Assembly (NCBI RefSeq): GCF_030271835.1
Contig: NZ_CP127389.1
Span: forward strand, 1,023,501-1,087,500
Length of the DNA stretch: 64,000 nt
Source: Proteus appendicitidis
Lineage (GTDB): Bacteria > Pseudomonadota > Gammaproteobacteria > Enterobacterales > Enterobacteriaceae
Direction of reading: 5' to 3'
Positions 57,114-64,000 of this stretch are shown one piece after another. Under the pieces are notes generated by a model. The model was not told the origin of the DNA. It saw only the letters and a list, made by a program, of their open reading frames with translations, and did not search any database. A program made the translations under genes and the position numbers. Numbering within the stretch: position 1 is the first letter of the stretch; each line of letters opens with the position of its first letter.

Positions 57114-57167
57114 TTAATGAAAGAGTAAAAAGAAAAAGAAGAAAGGCAAATGTGAATGTTTTTTCAT
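57114..57167 (-). CDS. pheL: pheA leader peptide PheL
   Basis: A 17-codon frame reading MKKHSHLPFFFFFLLFH with six phenylalanines, five in a row. It is followed by competing hairpins upstream of pheA, the layout of the E. coli pheL attenuator, although the peptide sequence differs (E. coli [15 protein letters not shown]). Ribosome stalling when Phe-tRNA is scarce should prevent termination. Confidence 0.9.
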   Translation of the reverse strand: MKKHSHLPFFFFFLLFH

Positions 57168-57240
57168 TATATTGATTGGTAAATTATTTGATGTATTGCT
57201 ATCAAACATGATGATGTGAATGGAGTCAAGAAAAATACAA

Positions 57241-57265
57241 TAAAAAGCGCATCACGAGGATGCGC
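57241..57265 (-). terminator. Terminator of raiA
   Basis: A 7-bp GC-rich stem (GCGCATC with GATGCGC) on a 5-base loop, followed on the minus strand by a T run, 53 bases past raiA. Confidence 0.85.
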
Positions 57266-57317
57266 AGAGGCGTTTTGAGTCAGTGATTTATTCTAATTTT
57301 TAATCTTGCTTTACTAT

Positions 57318-57653
57318 TTACATTTCATCGACAAGTAAATTCTCTTCTTTCAGGCTGTTATCAGCCCGACGAGATTCGTTTTTATGCTGAACTTTGTTTA
57401 ATTGACGCTCAAGTTTTGCGAGTAGGTCATTAATTGCTACATACATATCGGTATGTTGCGCATTAGCGACCAATTGCCCATTTGGCGTATGAATGCTGGC
57501 ATCAACACTAAAGCCTTTCGGATCTTTCGTAAGAATAATATGAGGATTGATTAAATTCACCTGCCATTTATTGAGTTTAGTTAGACGGCTTTCAATGTGT
57601 TCACGTAGTGCTGGGGTAATTTCCATTTGTTTGCTAGTAATATTTATAATCAT
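57318..57653 (-). CDS. raiA: Ribosome-associated inhibitor RaiA (protein Y)
   Basis: RaiA binds the decoding centre of idle 70S ribosomes in cold or stationary phase and blocks translation. The 111-residue protein begins [27 protein letters not shown] and has the HPF/RaiA beta-alpha fold with basic helix [20 protein letters not shown] (about 78-97). The short acidic tail fits RaiA rather than HPF. Position between pheA and bamD is conserved. Confidence 0.96.
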   Translation of the reverse strand: MIINITSKQMEITPALREHIESRLTKLNKWQVNLINPHIILTKDPKGFSVDASIHTPNGQLVANAQHTDMYVAINDLLAKLERQLNKVQHKNESRRADNSLKEENLLVDEM

Positions 57654-57880
57654 ATAGTTACCTCTTTATTACTCCGTCTTCGATAACTTCAGAATATCTT
57701 GATACACAATTTAAAACATGATCAAAATCACTTTTTGTTAGATGTATGTGTAACTAGTAATAGAAACGTGACAAATGATAAATAGCTGAAAAAGACCGCT
57801 TGTTAAGTTGCATTTATTCAGTCATATTAGGAAGGTTGGGCTGATGAAAAGTAAAGACAATTTAGCTAGAAAAGAATAAA

Positions 57881-57907
57881 AAAACAGCAGCGATAAGCTG
57901 CTGTTTT
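57881..57907 (-). terminator. Terminator of bamD
   Basis: An 11-bp stem (AAAACAGCAGC with GCTGCTGTTTT) on a GATAA loop, running into a T tract on the minus strand, 18 bases past bamD. The interval from here to raiA (57908-57924 excluded) has no gene. Confidence 0.9.
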
Positions 57908-57924
57908 TGATGGTGATGTTTTCG

Positions 57925-58662
57925 TTAGGCTGGATTAGCTGCAATCAGAGAAGCTACTTTTTCTGCTTCTTGTGTCAGACCTAATTCTTTATAAGCGTTT
58001 TCCATATAAACAAGTGCGTCACGAGTAGCTTGTGTGTCAGGATAATCGCGCATCATTTGCTCTACTCTATTAATAACCGCGACATAAGCCCCTCGTTTAG
58101 TATAGAATTTCGCAACAGAAAGCTCATACTTCGCTAAACGGTTTTTAAGAAAGACTAGGCGTTTGGTTGCATCAGCGACATAAAGGCTGTCTGGATAGTA
58201 ACGAACTAATTGACTAAAATCTTTAAATGCCACGATTGCATGTTGAGGATCACGGTCTGAACGATCAATACCAAAGAATCCTTGTAATGCACTATCATCT
58301 AATGCTTGAGCTGTTAAGCCACGCATATAAAGAACATAGTCGATATTAGGATGGGTTGGGTTTAATCGGATAAAACGGTCGATTGCAGAAATCGCCATTG
58401 GTAGTTCCGCTGATTTATAATAAGCATAAATCAGATCGAGTTGAACTTGTTGCGAGTAAGGGCCAAAAGGATAGCGATTATCGAGAGACTCTAATTGTTT
58501 GATAGCCGCTCCATAATTGCCATCTAGCAATTTTTCCTGACTGGTTGAGTAAAGCTCAGAAGGCGACATATCAGCAGTAGCGTCTTTGTCTGAACTCGAA
58601 CAGCCAGCAAGTAACAGGCTTACAGTGGCCGCTGCCACCAGGTATTTAATGCGTCTCATCAC
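57925..58662 (-). CDS. bamD: Outer-membrane assembly lipoprotein BamD
   Basis: BamD is the essential lipoprotein of the BAM complex that folds outer-membrane proteins together with BamA. The 245-residue protein has a lipoprotein signal with lipobox LLAGC (C21) and five TPR-like repeats. [28 protein letters not shown] (split about 45-72) is a family signature, as is [21 protein letters not shown]. The second ATG at 58659 could also be the start. It is divergent from rluD with 132 bases between starts. Confidence 0.97.
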   Translation of the reverse strand: MMRRIKYLVAAATVSLLLAGCSSSDKDATADMSPSELYSTSQEKLLDGNYGAAIKQLESLDNRYPFGPYSQQVQLDLIYAYYKSAELPMAISAIDRFIRLNPTHPNIDYVLYMRGLTAQALDDSALQGFFGIDRSDRDPQHAIVAFKDFSQLVRYYPDSLYVADATKRLVFLKNRLAKYELSVAKFYTKRGAYVAVINRVEQMMRDYPDTQATRDALVYMENAYKELGLTQEAEKVASLIAANPA

Positions 58663-58794
58663 GTATTGATTATCCTCTGAATAGGTTTGGGGAGTCTCTC
58701 CGTGAAGCTCCCCTGAAATCGGTTACACTATAACTCATTTTAAATGAAACGGCTGTGCCGTCAAAACACTAACTTAATTAATAGAAAATTATTT

Positions 58795-59772
58795 ATGTCT
58801 CAACAAATACGACTTAATGCTACAGTCGCAGATTCACAGCTGGGTCAACGCTTAGATCAGGCTTTGGCCGAAATGTTCCCTGATTATTCAAGATCTCGTA
58901 TAAAAGAGTGGATCTTAGACAATAGAGTGCAGGTTAACGATAAAATCATCAATAAGCCAAAAGAAAAAATGCTTGGCGGTGAAAAAATTGAAGTCGATGC
59001 CTTAATTGAAGAAGATGTGCGCTGGGAGCCTCAGAATATTCCGTTAAATATCGTCTATGAAGATGATGATATTTTAGTTATCAATAAGCCAAGAGATCTT
59101 GTTGTACATCCTGGTGCGGGTAATCCTGATGGCACCGTATTAAACGCATTACTTTATCGCTATCCAGAAATTGCTAATGTACCTCGTGCAGGTATTGTCC
59201 ATCGATTGGATAAAGATACAACAGGTTTAATGGTTGTTGCAAAAACAGTTCCTGCTCAAACGCATTTAGTCGAAGCTTTACAACGTCGTGAAATCACGCG
59301 TGAGTATGAAGCGGTTGCAACAGGAAGAATGACTGCGGGAGGATTAGTGAATGAACCTATTTCTCGACATCCAACTAAACGTACACATATGGCTGTGCAT
59401 CCAATGGGTAAACCAGCAGTAACACATTATCGTGTTATGGAGCATTTTCGTGCTCATACACGTTTGCGTTTACGTTTAGAAACTGGTCGTACTCACCAAA
59501 TTCGTGTTCATATGGCTCATATTCACCATGCTTTAATTGGCGATCAGCTTTATGCAGGAAGACCTCGTCCTTTAAAAGGGGCTTCAGATGAATTACGTGA
59601 AACGTTACGTTTATTTGATAGACAAGCGCTACACGCAACGATGCTACGTCTTTATCATCCAATAACAGGCATTGAAATGGAATGGCATGCACCATTACCT
59701 GATGATATGGTTAAGCTTATCGATGTGCTAAAAGCTGACGTTGAACAGTTTAAAGATGAAATGGATTGGTAA
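58795..59772 (+). CDS. rluD: 23S rRNA pseudouridine 1911/1915/1917 synthase RluD
   Basis: RluD makes three pseudouridines in helix 69 of 23S rRNA, important for subunit joining and release factor function. The ATG at 58795 gives 325 residues (MSQQIRLNATVADSQLGQRL), the family start; the frame opens 17 codons earlier. An S4 RNA-binding domain (about 15-75) is followed by the catalytic domain with HRLDKDTTGL (D139). It abuts pgeF directly. Confidence 0.96.
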   Translation: MSQQIRLNATVADSQLGQRLDQALAEMFPDYSRSRIKEWILDNRVQVNDKIINKPKEKMLGGEKIEVDALIEEDVRWEPQNIPLNIVYEDDDILVINKPRDLVVHPGAGNPDGTVLNALLYRYPEIANVPRAGIVHRLDKDTTGLMVVAKTVPAQTHLVEALQRREITREYEAVATGRMTAGGLVNEPISRHPTKRTHMAVHPMGKPAVTHYRVMEHFRAHTRLRLRLETGRTHQIRVHMAHIHHALIGDQLYAGRPRPLKGASDELRETLRLFDRQALHATMLRLYHPITGIEMEWHAPLPDDMVKLIDVLKADVEQFKDEMDW

Positions 59773-60504
59773 ATGACTTCATTGATTTTTCCAGATTGGC
59801 CACAACCTGAAAATATTGGGTCTTGCAGTACCTTGAGAGAAGGGGGAATTAGTCTACCGCCTTATGACAGCTTCAATTTAGGTACTCATGTTGGTGATAA
59901 ATTGTCTGATGTCGAAGAAAATAGACGCAGACTTTGTCAGCAAGCTCTACTGCCCGAAATGCCACTATGGCTTGAACAAGTTCATGGCACTCATGTTGTT
60001 ACGCTAAATACTGAGAAAAATAATGAAATACAAGGTGATGCCCTTTACACCTCTACCGTGAAAAAAGTTTGCGCAATTATGACGGCAGATTGCTTGCCTG
60101 TCCTTTTTACAACTGTTGATGGAACAGAAGTTGGCGCAGCGCATGGTGGATGGCGAGGGCTTTGCCATGGTGTATTACAAAATACACTTGCACAGTTTAA
60201 AGCACCTAAAGATCAAATTATGGCATGGTTAGGGCCTGCAATTGGTCCAACCGCTTTTGAGGTGGGTGCAGAAGTCCGTTTGGCGTTTATAGAAAAAAAT
60301 ATTGCCTTTGAATCTGCATTTATTCCCCATAATGGTAAATATTTAGCTAATATTTATATGTTAGCGAGAATAATCTTACAGGAAAGTGGAATAACTCAGA
60401 TTTATGGTGGTGATTTTTGTACTGTAACTGATCCATCGCGCTTCTTTTCTTATAGACGAGAGCGCGTAACAGGGCGAATGGCATCATTAATCTGGATTAA
60501 ATAA
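59773..60504 (+). CDS. pgeF: Multicopper-like purine nucleoside phosphorylase PgeF (YfiH)
   Basis: A 243-residue protein of the YfiH/LACC1 family. Members act as purine nucleoside phosphorylase/adenosine deaminase; E. coli PgeF has also been linked to peptidoglycan precursor proofreading. The metal and active-site motifs are visible: EQVHGTHVV (about 73-81), MTADCLPVLF (about 106-115) and AAHGGWRGL (about 124-132). The ATG directly follows the rluD stop codon (TAAATG), so translation is coupled. Confidence 0.93.
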   Translation: MTSLIFPDWPQPENIGSCSTLREGGISLPPYDSFNLGTHVGDKLSDVEENRRRLCQQALLPEMPLWLEQVHGTHVVTLNTEKNNEIQGDALYTSTVKKVCAIMTADCLPVLFTTVDGTEVGAAHGGWRGLCHGVLQNTLAQFKAPKDQIMAWLGPAIGPTAFEVGAEVRLAFIEKNIAFESAFIPHNGKYLANIYMLARIILQESGITQIYGGDFCTVTDPSRFFSYRRERVTGRMASLIWIK

Positions 60505-60577
60505 ACTTCCTCTCAACGTTTTTCTCGCTTATCTCAAATATTGATGAATATTTTTGCTCAAAATTTTTTATTTTGAG

Positions 60578-60605
60578 CTTGAATATTGTCAAAATGACCT
60601 CATCT
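60578..60605 (+). promoter_or_regulatory. Sigma-32 heat-shock promoter of clpB
   Basis: CTTGAA (60578-60583) and CCTCATCT (60598-60605) are 14 bases apart, close to the sigma-32 consensus CTTGAA-N11-16-CCCCATnT. They lie 46 bases upstream of the clpB ATG, a known sigma-32 target. Confidence 0.87.
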
Positions 60606-60650
60606 ATTCTCCAGTTACGAATTTTGCTTTAAATTTTACTTGGAGGTGTT

Positions 60651-63224
60651 ATGCGTCTGGATAAATTAACCAACAAATTCCAGCAAGCTCTCGCAGACGC
60701 CCAGTCATTGGCACTTGGGAACGATAATCAATTTATAGAACCCATACATTTGCTGAGTGCGTTATTTAATCAACAAGGTGGCTCAATTCGCCCTTTATTA
60801 ACATCTGTAGGTGTTAATGCATCCCAATTTAATGAGCGAATTAGCGATGCTTTGTCTCGATTACCTAAAGTCGAAGGTGCTGGTGGAGAGGTTCATCCCT
60901 CAAATGATTTAATTAAGCACCTTAATTTGTGCGATAAATTAGCACAGAAAAAAGGTGACGAATTTATTTCGTCAGAGCTATTTCTTTTAGCTGCTATGGA
61001 AACAGGTGGTCAGGTTGCTGACATGCTAAAAGCAGCCGGAGCGAATAAAGCAAGTCTTGAGATAGCGATTGAAAAAATACGTGGTGGAGAAACAGTGAAC
61101 GATCAAAATGCAGAAGACCAACGTCAGGCATTGAAAAAATATACTGTGGATTTAACGGAAAGAGCAGAACAAGGCAAACTCGATCCTGTTATTGGTCGTG
61201 ATGAAGAAATAAGAAGAACCATTCAAGTTCTACAACGTCGTACTAAAAACAACCCAGTGCTGATTGGTGAACCGGGTGTAGGTAAAACGGCTATTGTTGA
61301 AGGTTTGGCTCAACGTATTGTTAATGGTGAAGTCCCTGAAGGTTTAAAGAATAAGCGTGTGCTTTCTTTAGATATGGGCTCGTTATTAGCTGGTGCTAAA
61401 TATCGTGGTGAATTTGAAGAACGTTTAAAAGCTGTTTTAAATGATTTATCTAAGCAGGAAGGTAGTGTCATTCTGTTTATTGATGAATTACATACGATGG
61501 TTGGCGCAGGTAAAGCTGACGGTGCTATGGATGCGGGAAATATGTTAAAGCCTGCATTAGCTCGTGGTGAATTACATTGTGTGGGTGCAACAACACTTGA
61601 CGAATATCGTCAATATATTGAAAAAGATGCGGCATTAGAGCGTCGTTTCCAAAAAGTGTATGTAGCGGAGCCAACTGTTGAAGACACTATCGCTATTTTA
61701 CGTGGTCTGAAAGAACGTTATGAACTTCATCATCATGTTCAAATTACAGATCCTGCGATTGTTGCCGCGGCAACTTTATCTCATCGCTATATTTCTGACC
61801 GTATGTTGCCAGATAAAGCAATTGATTTAATTGATGAAGCGGGTGCAAGCCTACGTATGCAGATGGATTCAAAACCTGAAGCATTAGATAGACTTGATAG
61901 ACGTATTATTCAGCTTAAACTTGAACAACAAGCACTGCAAAAAGAGTCTGATGATGCAAGTAAAAAACGTTTAGAGATGCTAAATGAAGAACTTGCTGAA
62001 AAAGAAAAAGAGTATTCTGCTTTAGAAGAAGAGTGGAAAGCAGAAAAAGCAGAGCTTACTGGCACTCAACATATTAAATCTGAATTAGAGCAGGCTCGTA
62101 TCGCATTAGAGCAAGCTCGCCGTAGTGGTGATTTGGCGAAAATGTCAGAGATCCAATATGGACAAATACCGACGTTAGAAAAACAGCTTGCTGAAGCTAA
62201 TAAAGCTGAAGATAAGCATATGAAGCTGTTACGTAATAAAGTTACTGATGCTGAAATTGCTGAAATCTTAGCGCGTTGGACAGGTATTCCTGTATCTAGA
62301 ATGCTAGAAGGGGAACGTGAAAAACTGCTAAGAATGGAACAAGAGCTACATAGACGTGTTATTGGTCAGGCTGAGGCTGTGAGTGCAGTATCTAATGCTA
62401 TCCGTCGTAGCCGTGCTGGATTATCTGATCCTAATCGCCCAATTGGTTCGTTCTTATTCTTAGGACCTACAGGGGTGGGTAAGACTGAGTTGTGTAAAGC
62501 ATTAGCAAACTTCTTGTTTGATAGTGATGATGCAATGGTTCGTATCGATATGTCCGAGTTTATGGAAAAACACTCCGTTTCTCGTTTAGTGGGCGCACCT
62601 CCAGGATATGTTGGTTACGAAGAAGGTGGATATTTAACAGAAGCAGTTCGCCGTCGTCCTTATTCAGTCATTTTATTAGATGAAGTTGAAAAAGCGCACC
62701 CAGACGTATTCAATATCTTATTACAAGTATTGGATGATGGTCGTTTAACCGATGGGCAAGGTAGAACAGTCGATTTTCGTAATACCGTTGTGATTATGAC
62801 GTCGAACTTAGGGTCTGATTTAATTCAAGAACGTTTCGGGACAATTGATTATCCTGAAATGAAAAATATTGTGATGGACGTTGTTGGCCATCATTTCAGA
62901 CCAGAGTTTATCAACCGTATTGATGAAGTTGTGGTATTCCACCCATTAGGTAAAGAAAACATTGCAGCGATTGCACAAATTCAATTGCGTCGTTTATACC
63001 AGCGTTTAGAAGAGCGTGGTTATCACGTTACTATCACTGGAGCTGCATTAGAGAAATTGAGTGAAGACGGATTCGACCCAGTTTATGGCGCTCGTCCATT
63101 AAAACGGGCTATTCAGCAAGAGGTTGAAAATCCATTAGCTCAAGACATCTTGTCTGGCAAATTATTACCGGGCAAAGAGATTATCTTAGATTTAGATGAC
63201 AATAAGATAATTGCAAAACAGTAA
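60651..63224 (+). CDS. clpB: Protein disaggregase ClpB
   Basis: ClpB is a hexameric AAA+ unfoldase that works with DnaK to dissolve aggregates after heat shock. The 857-residue protein has the N domain (1-145), NBD1 with Walker A GEPGVGKT (about 206-213), the coiled-coil middle domain (about 400-520, rich in E/K/L) and NBD2 with GPTGVGKTE (about 605). A TTGGAGG ribosome site precedes the ATG. A frame for the shorter internal-start form is likely, as in E. coli, but not proved here. The sigma-32 promoter and position before rrn match E. coli. Confidence 0.98.
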   Translation: MRLDKLTNKFQQALADAQSLALGNDNQFIEPIHLLSALFNQQGGSIRPLLTSVGVNASQFNERISDALSRLPKVEGAGGEVHPSNDLIKHLNLCDKLAQKKGDEFISSELFLLAAMETGGQVADMLKAAGANKASLEIAIEKIRGGETVNDQNAEDQRQALKKYTVDLTERAEQGKLDPVIGRDEEIRRTIQVLQRRTKNNPVLIGEPGVGKTAIVEGLAQRIVNGEVPEGLKNKRVLSLDMGSLLAGAKYRGEFEERLKAVLNDLSKQEGSVILFIDELHTMVGAGKADGAMDAGNMLKPALARGELHCVGATTLDEYRQYIEKDAALERRFQKVYVAEPTVEDTIAILRGLKERYELHHHVQITDPAIVAAATLSHRYISDRMLPDKAIDLIDEAGASLRMQMDSKPEALDRLDRRIIQLKLEQQALQKESDDASKKRLEMLNEELAEKEKEYSALEEEWKAEKAELTGTQHIKSELEQARIALEQARRSGDLAKMSEIQYGQIPTLEKQLAEANKAEDKHMKLLRNKVTDAEIAEILARWTGIPVSRMLEGEREKLLRMEQELHRRVIGQAEAVSAVSNAIRRSRAGLSDPNRPIGSFLFLGPTGVGKTELCKALANFLFDSDDAMVRIDMSEFMEKHSVSRLVGAPPGYVGYEEGGYLTEAVRRRPYSVILLDEVEKAHPDVFNILLQVLDDGRLTDGQGRTVDFRNTVVIMTSNLGSDLIQERFGTIDYPEMKNIVMDVVGHHFRPEFINRIDEVVVFHPLGKENIAAIAQIQLRRLYQRLEERGYHVTITGAALEKLSEDGFDPVYGARPLKRAIQQEVENPLAQDILSGKLLPGKEIILDLDDNKIIAKQ

Positions 63225-63275
63225 TAGAGCATCGTCTCTATTTATTATGATAAAGAAGAGATGTTGTGAAACTGA

Positions 63276-63304
63276 AAAAGAGGCTTATATAAGCCTCTTT
63301 TTTT
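63276..63304 (+). terminator. Terminator of clpB
   Basis: An 11-bp stem (AAAAGAGGCTT with AAGCCTCTTTT) on an ATAT loop, ending in a T run, 51 bases past clpB. Confidence 0.93.
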
Positions 63305-63458
63305 ATGGTTTGTGTTTTAGTTGGGCTGAATTAAGAGGATCAACAAATAACGTTTTTTGTATTTGAAACTTTTTTATACAGAAATGGTCTATTATTTACA
63401 CCGAAAAAGCTGGTTTGATTATTAAGTGCGCTGTTGGAAGTTTTTTTTAAAATAATAC

Positions 63459-63486
63459 TTGTCACATTCAGAAAACTCCCTATAAT
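63459..63486 (+). promoter_or_regulatory. rrn P1 promoter
   Basis: TTGTCA (63459-63464) and TATAAT (63481-63486), 16 bases apart, with an A/T-rich UP-like stretch upstream and the GC-rich discriminator GCGCCCTC downstream. This is the stringently controlled P1 form of rrn operons. Confidence 0.85.
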
Positions 63487-63569
63487 GCGCCCTCGTTGTC
63501 ACGGCAAACCACGCTAAGTGAGTTAGCCGAGAGAACGAAGAGAAAAGAAAAAAAGTTTGAAAAAAATTC

Positions 63570-63597
63570 TTGACTCTTCAGAGGAATAACGTAATAT
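63570..63597 (+). promoter_or_regulatory. rrn P2 promoter
   Basis: TTGACT (63570-63575) and TAATAT (63592-63597), 16 bases apart, about 110 bases downstream of P1, the usual tandem layout. The discriminator ACGCCTCC is GC-rich. Confidence 0.85.
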
Positions 63598-63648
63598 ACG
63601 CCTCCTCGCAACAACGCAGAAGACCGGAAACGGCAGCAAAAGTTGCAC

Positions 63649-63660
63649 TGCTCTTTAACA
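63649..63660 (+). promoter_or_regulatory. rrn leader boxA (antitermination)
   Basis: TGCTCTTTAACA is the boxA sequence bound by NusB-NusE that makes rRNA transcription resistant to Rho. It lies about 145 bases before 16S, followed by a boxC-like GTGTGGG. Confidence 0.9.
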
Positions 63661-63804
63661 AATTATCAGACAATCTGTGTGGGCACTCGCAGAGACGATA
63701 TCTTCTAAAATATTAGATGTATCAAGTCTTGAAGAGTGAACAACAAAAGTAAATTCATTTATGAATAGCTAAGTTTTCGATTTCTTTGAGCATCAAACAC
63801 TTTT

Positions 63805-64000
63805 AATTGAAGAGTTTGATCATGGCTCAGATTGAACGCTGGCGGCAGGCCTAACACATGCAAGTCGAGCGGTAACAGGAGAAAGCTTGCTTTCTTGCTG
63901 ACGAGCGGCGGACGGGTGAGTAATGTATGGGGATCTGCCCGATAGAGGGGGATAACTACTGGAAACGGTAGCTAATACCGCATGACGTCTACGGACCAAA
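63805..64000 (+). rRNA. rrs: 16S ribosomal RNA, 5' part (cut by window edge)
   Basis: The sequence AATTGAAGAGTTTGATCATG opens the 16S gene; the universal 27F site and the V1 and early V2 regions follow. The first base is placed by analogy to E. coli and may be off by one or two. The V1 stem (GGAGAAAGCTTGC) is of Proteus type. Only about 196 bases are inside the window. An rrn operon just after clpB matches the rrnG position in E. coli. Confidence 0.97.

Overview
The window reads as a core-chromosome segment of a Proteus-like member of the Morganellaceae (order Enterobacterales). This rests on three things: AT-rich bases; proteins that match the enterobacterial families almost end to end; and a partial 16S rRNA at the right edge with Proteus-type sequence. 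Gene order follows enterobacterial blocks (fadE-gmhA-yafJ-dpaA; pepD/gpt-frsA-crl; proBA; pncC-recA-alaS-csrA-tRNAs-gshA-luxS; ffh-rpsP-rimM-trmD-rplS; aroF-tyrA/pheA-raiA-bamD-rluD-pgeF-clpB-rrn). I cannot fix the species. There is no prophage, insertion sequence, CRISPR array or defence island.

Layout. 1-1.0 kb: 5' part of gshB and rsmE. 1.2-4.6 kb is accessory: a prepilin-peptidase-like membrane protein, a DsbA-family protein overlapping a periplasmic metallo-beta-lactamase-fold protein, and a divergent LysR-type regulator. 4.5-6.8 kb: lysR/lysA. 6.9-11.8 kb: fadE (with a FadR operator), gmhA, yafJ, dpaA. 12.2-19.4 kb: the whole Na+-translocating NADH:quinone reductase operon nqrABCDEF with its maturation genes apbE and nqrM. 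19.4-24 kb: a divergent GDPD-family protein, dinB (LexA box) and a Fur-controlled siderophore receptor. 24-31.5 kb: pepD, gpt, frsA, crl, proBA and aroL (TyrR box). 31.6-35 kb: aas-lplT phospholipid recycling. 35-44.2 kb: pncC, recA (LexA box inside the promoter spacer), a 0.9 kb gap where recX would be expected, alaS, csrA, tRNA-Ser and four identical tRNA-Arg, gshA, luxS. 44.3-47.3 kb: an unknown protein, corB, ypjD. 47.4-50.9 kb: ffh and the rpsP-rimM-trmD-rplS operon. 51.3-57.2 kb: aroF-tyrA (TyrR box), two tiny secreted-peptide genes too short for usual gene callers, dcuB, and pheA with its pheL attenuator. 57.3-64 kb: raiA, bamD, rluD, pgeF, clpB (sigma-32 promoter) and the promoter, leader and 5' end of an rrn operon.

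How it works together: much of the window is housekeeping (translation, SRP targeting, outer-membrane assembly, aromatic amino acids, lysine, proline and glutathione), with clearly readable control sites for LexA, Fur, FadR, TyrR, sigma-32 and phenylalanine attenuation. The items most worth following are the tandem pair of signal-peptide-bearing micropeptides sharing a C-terminal R-C-x3-P-C motif (53674-54035), the recX-less gap holding a perfect TGGTnnnACCA palindrome next to a TTGACA box, and two enzyme-family proteins whose canonical metal ligands are replaced.
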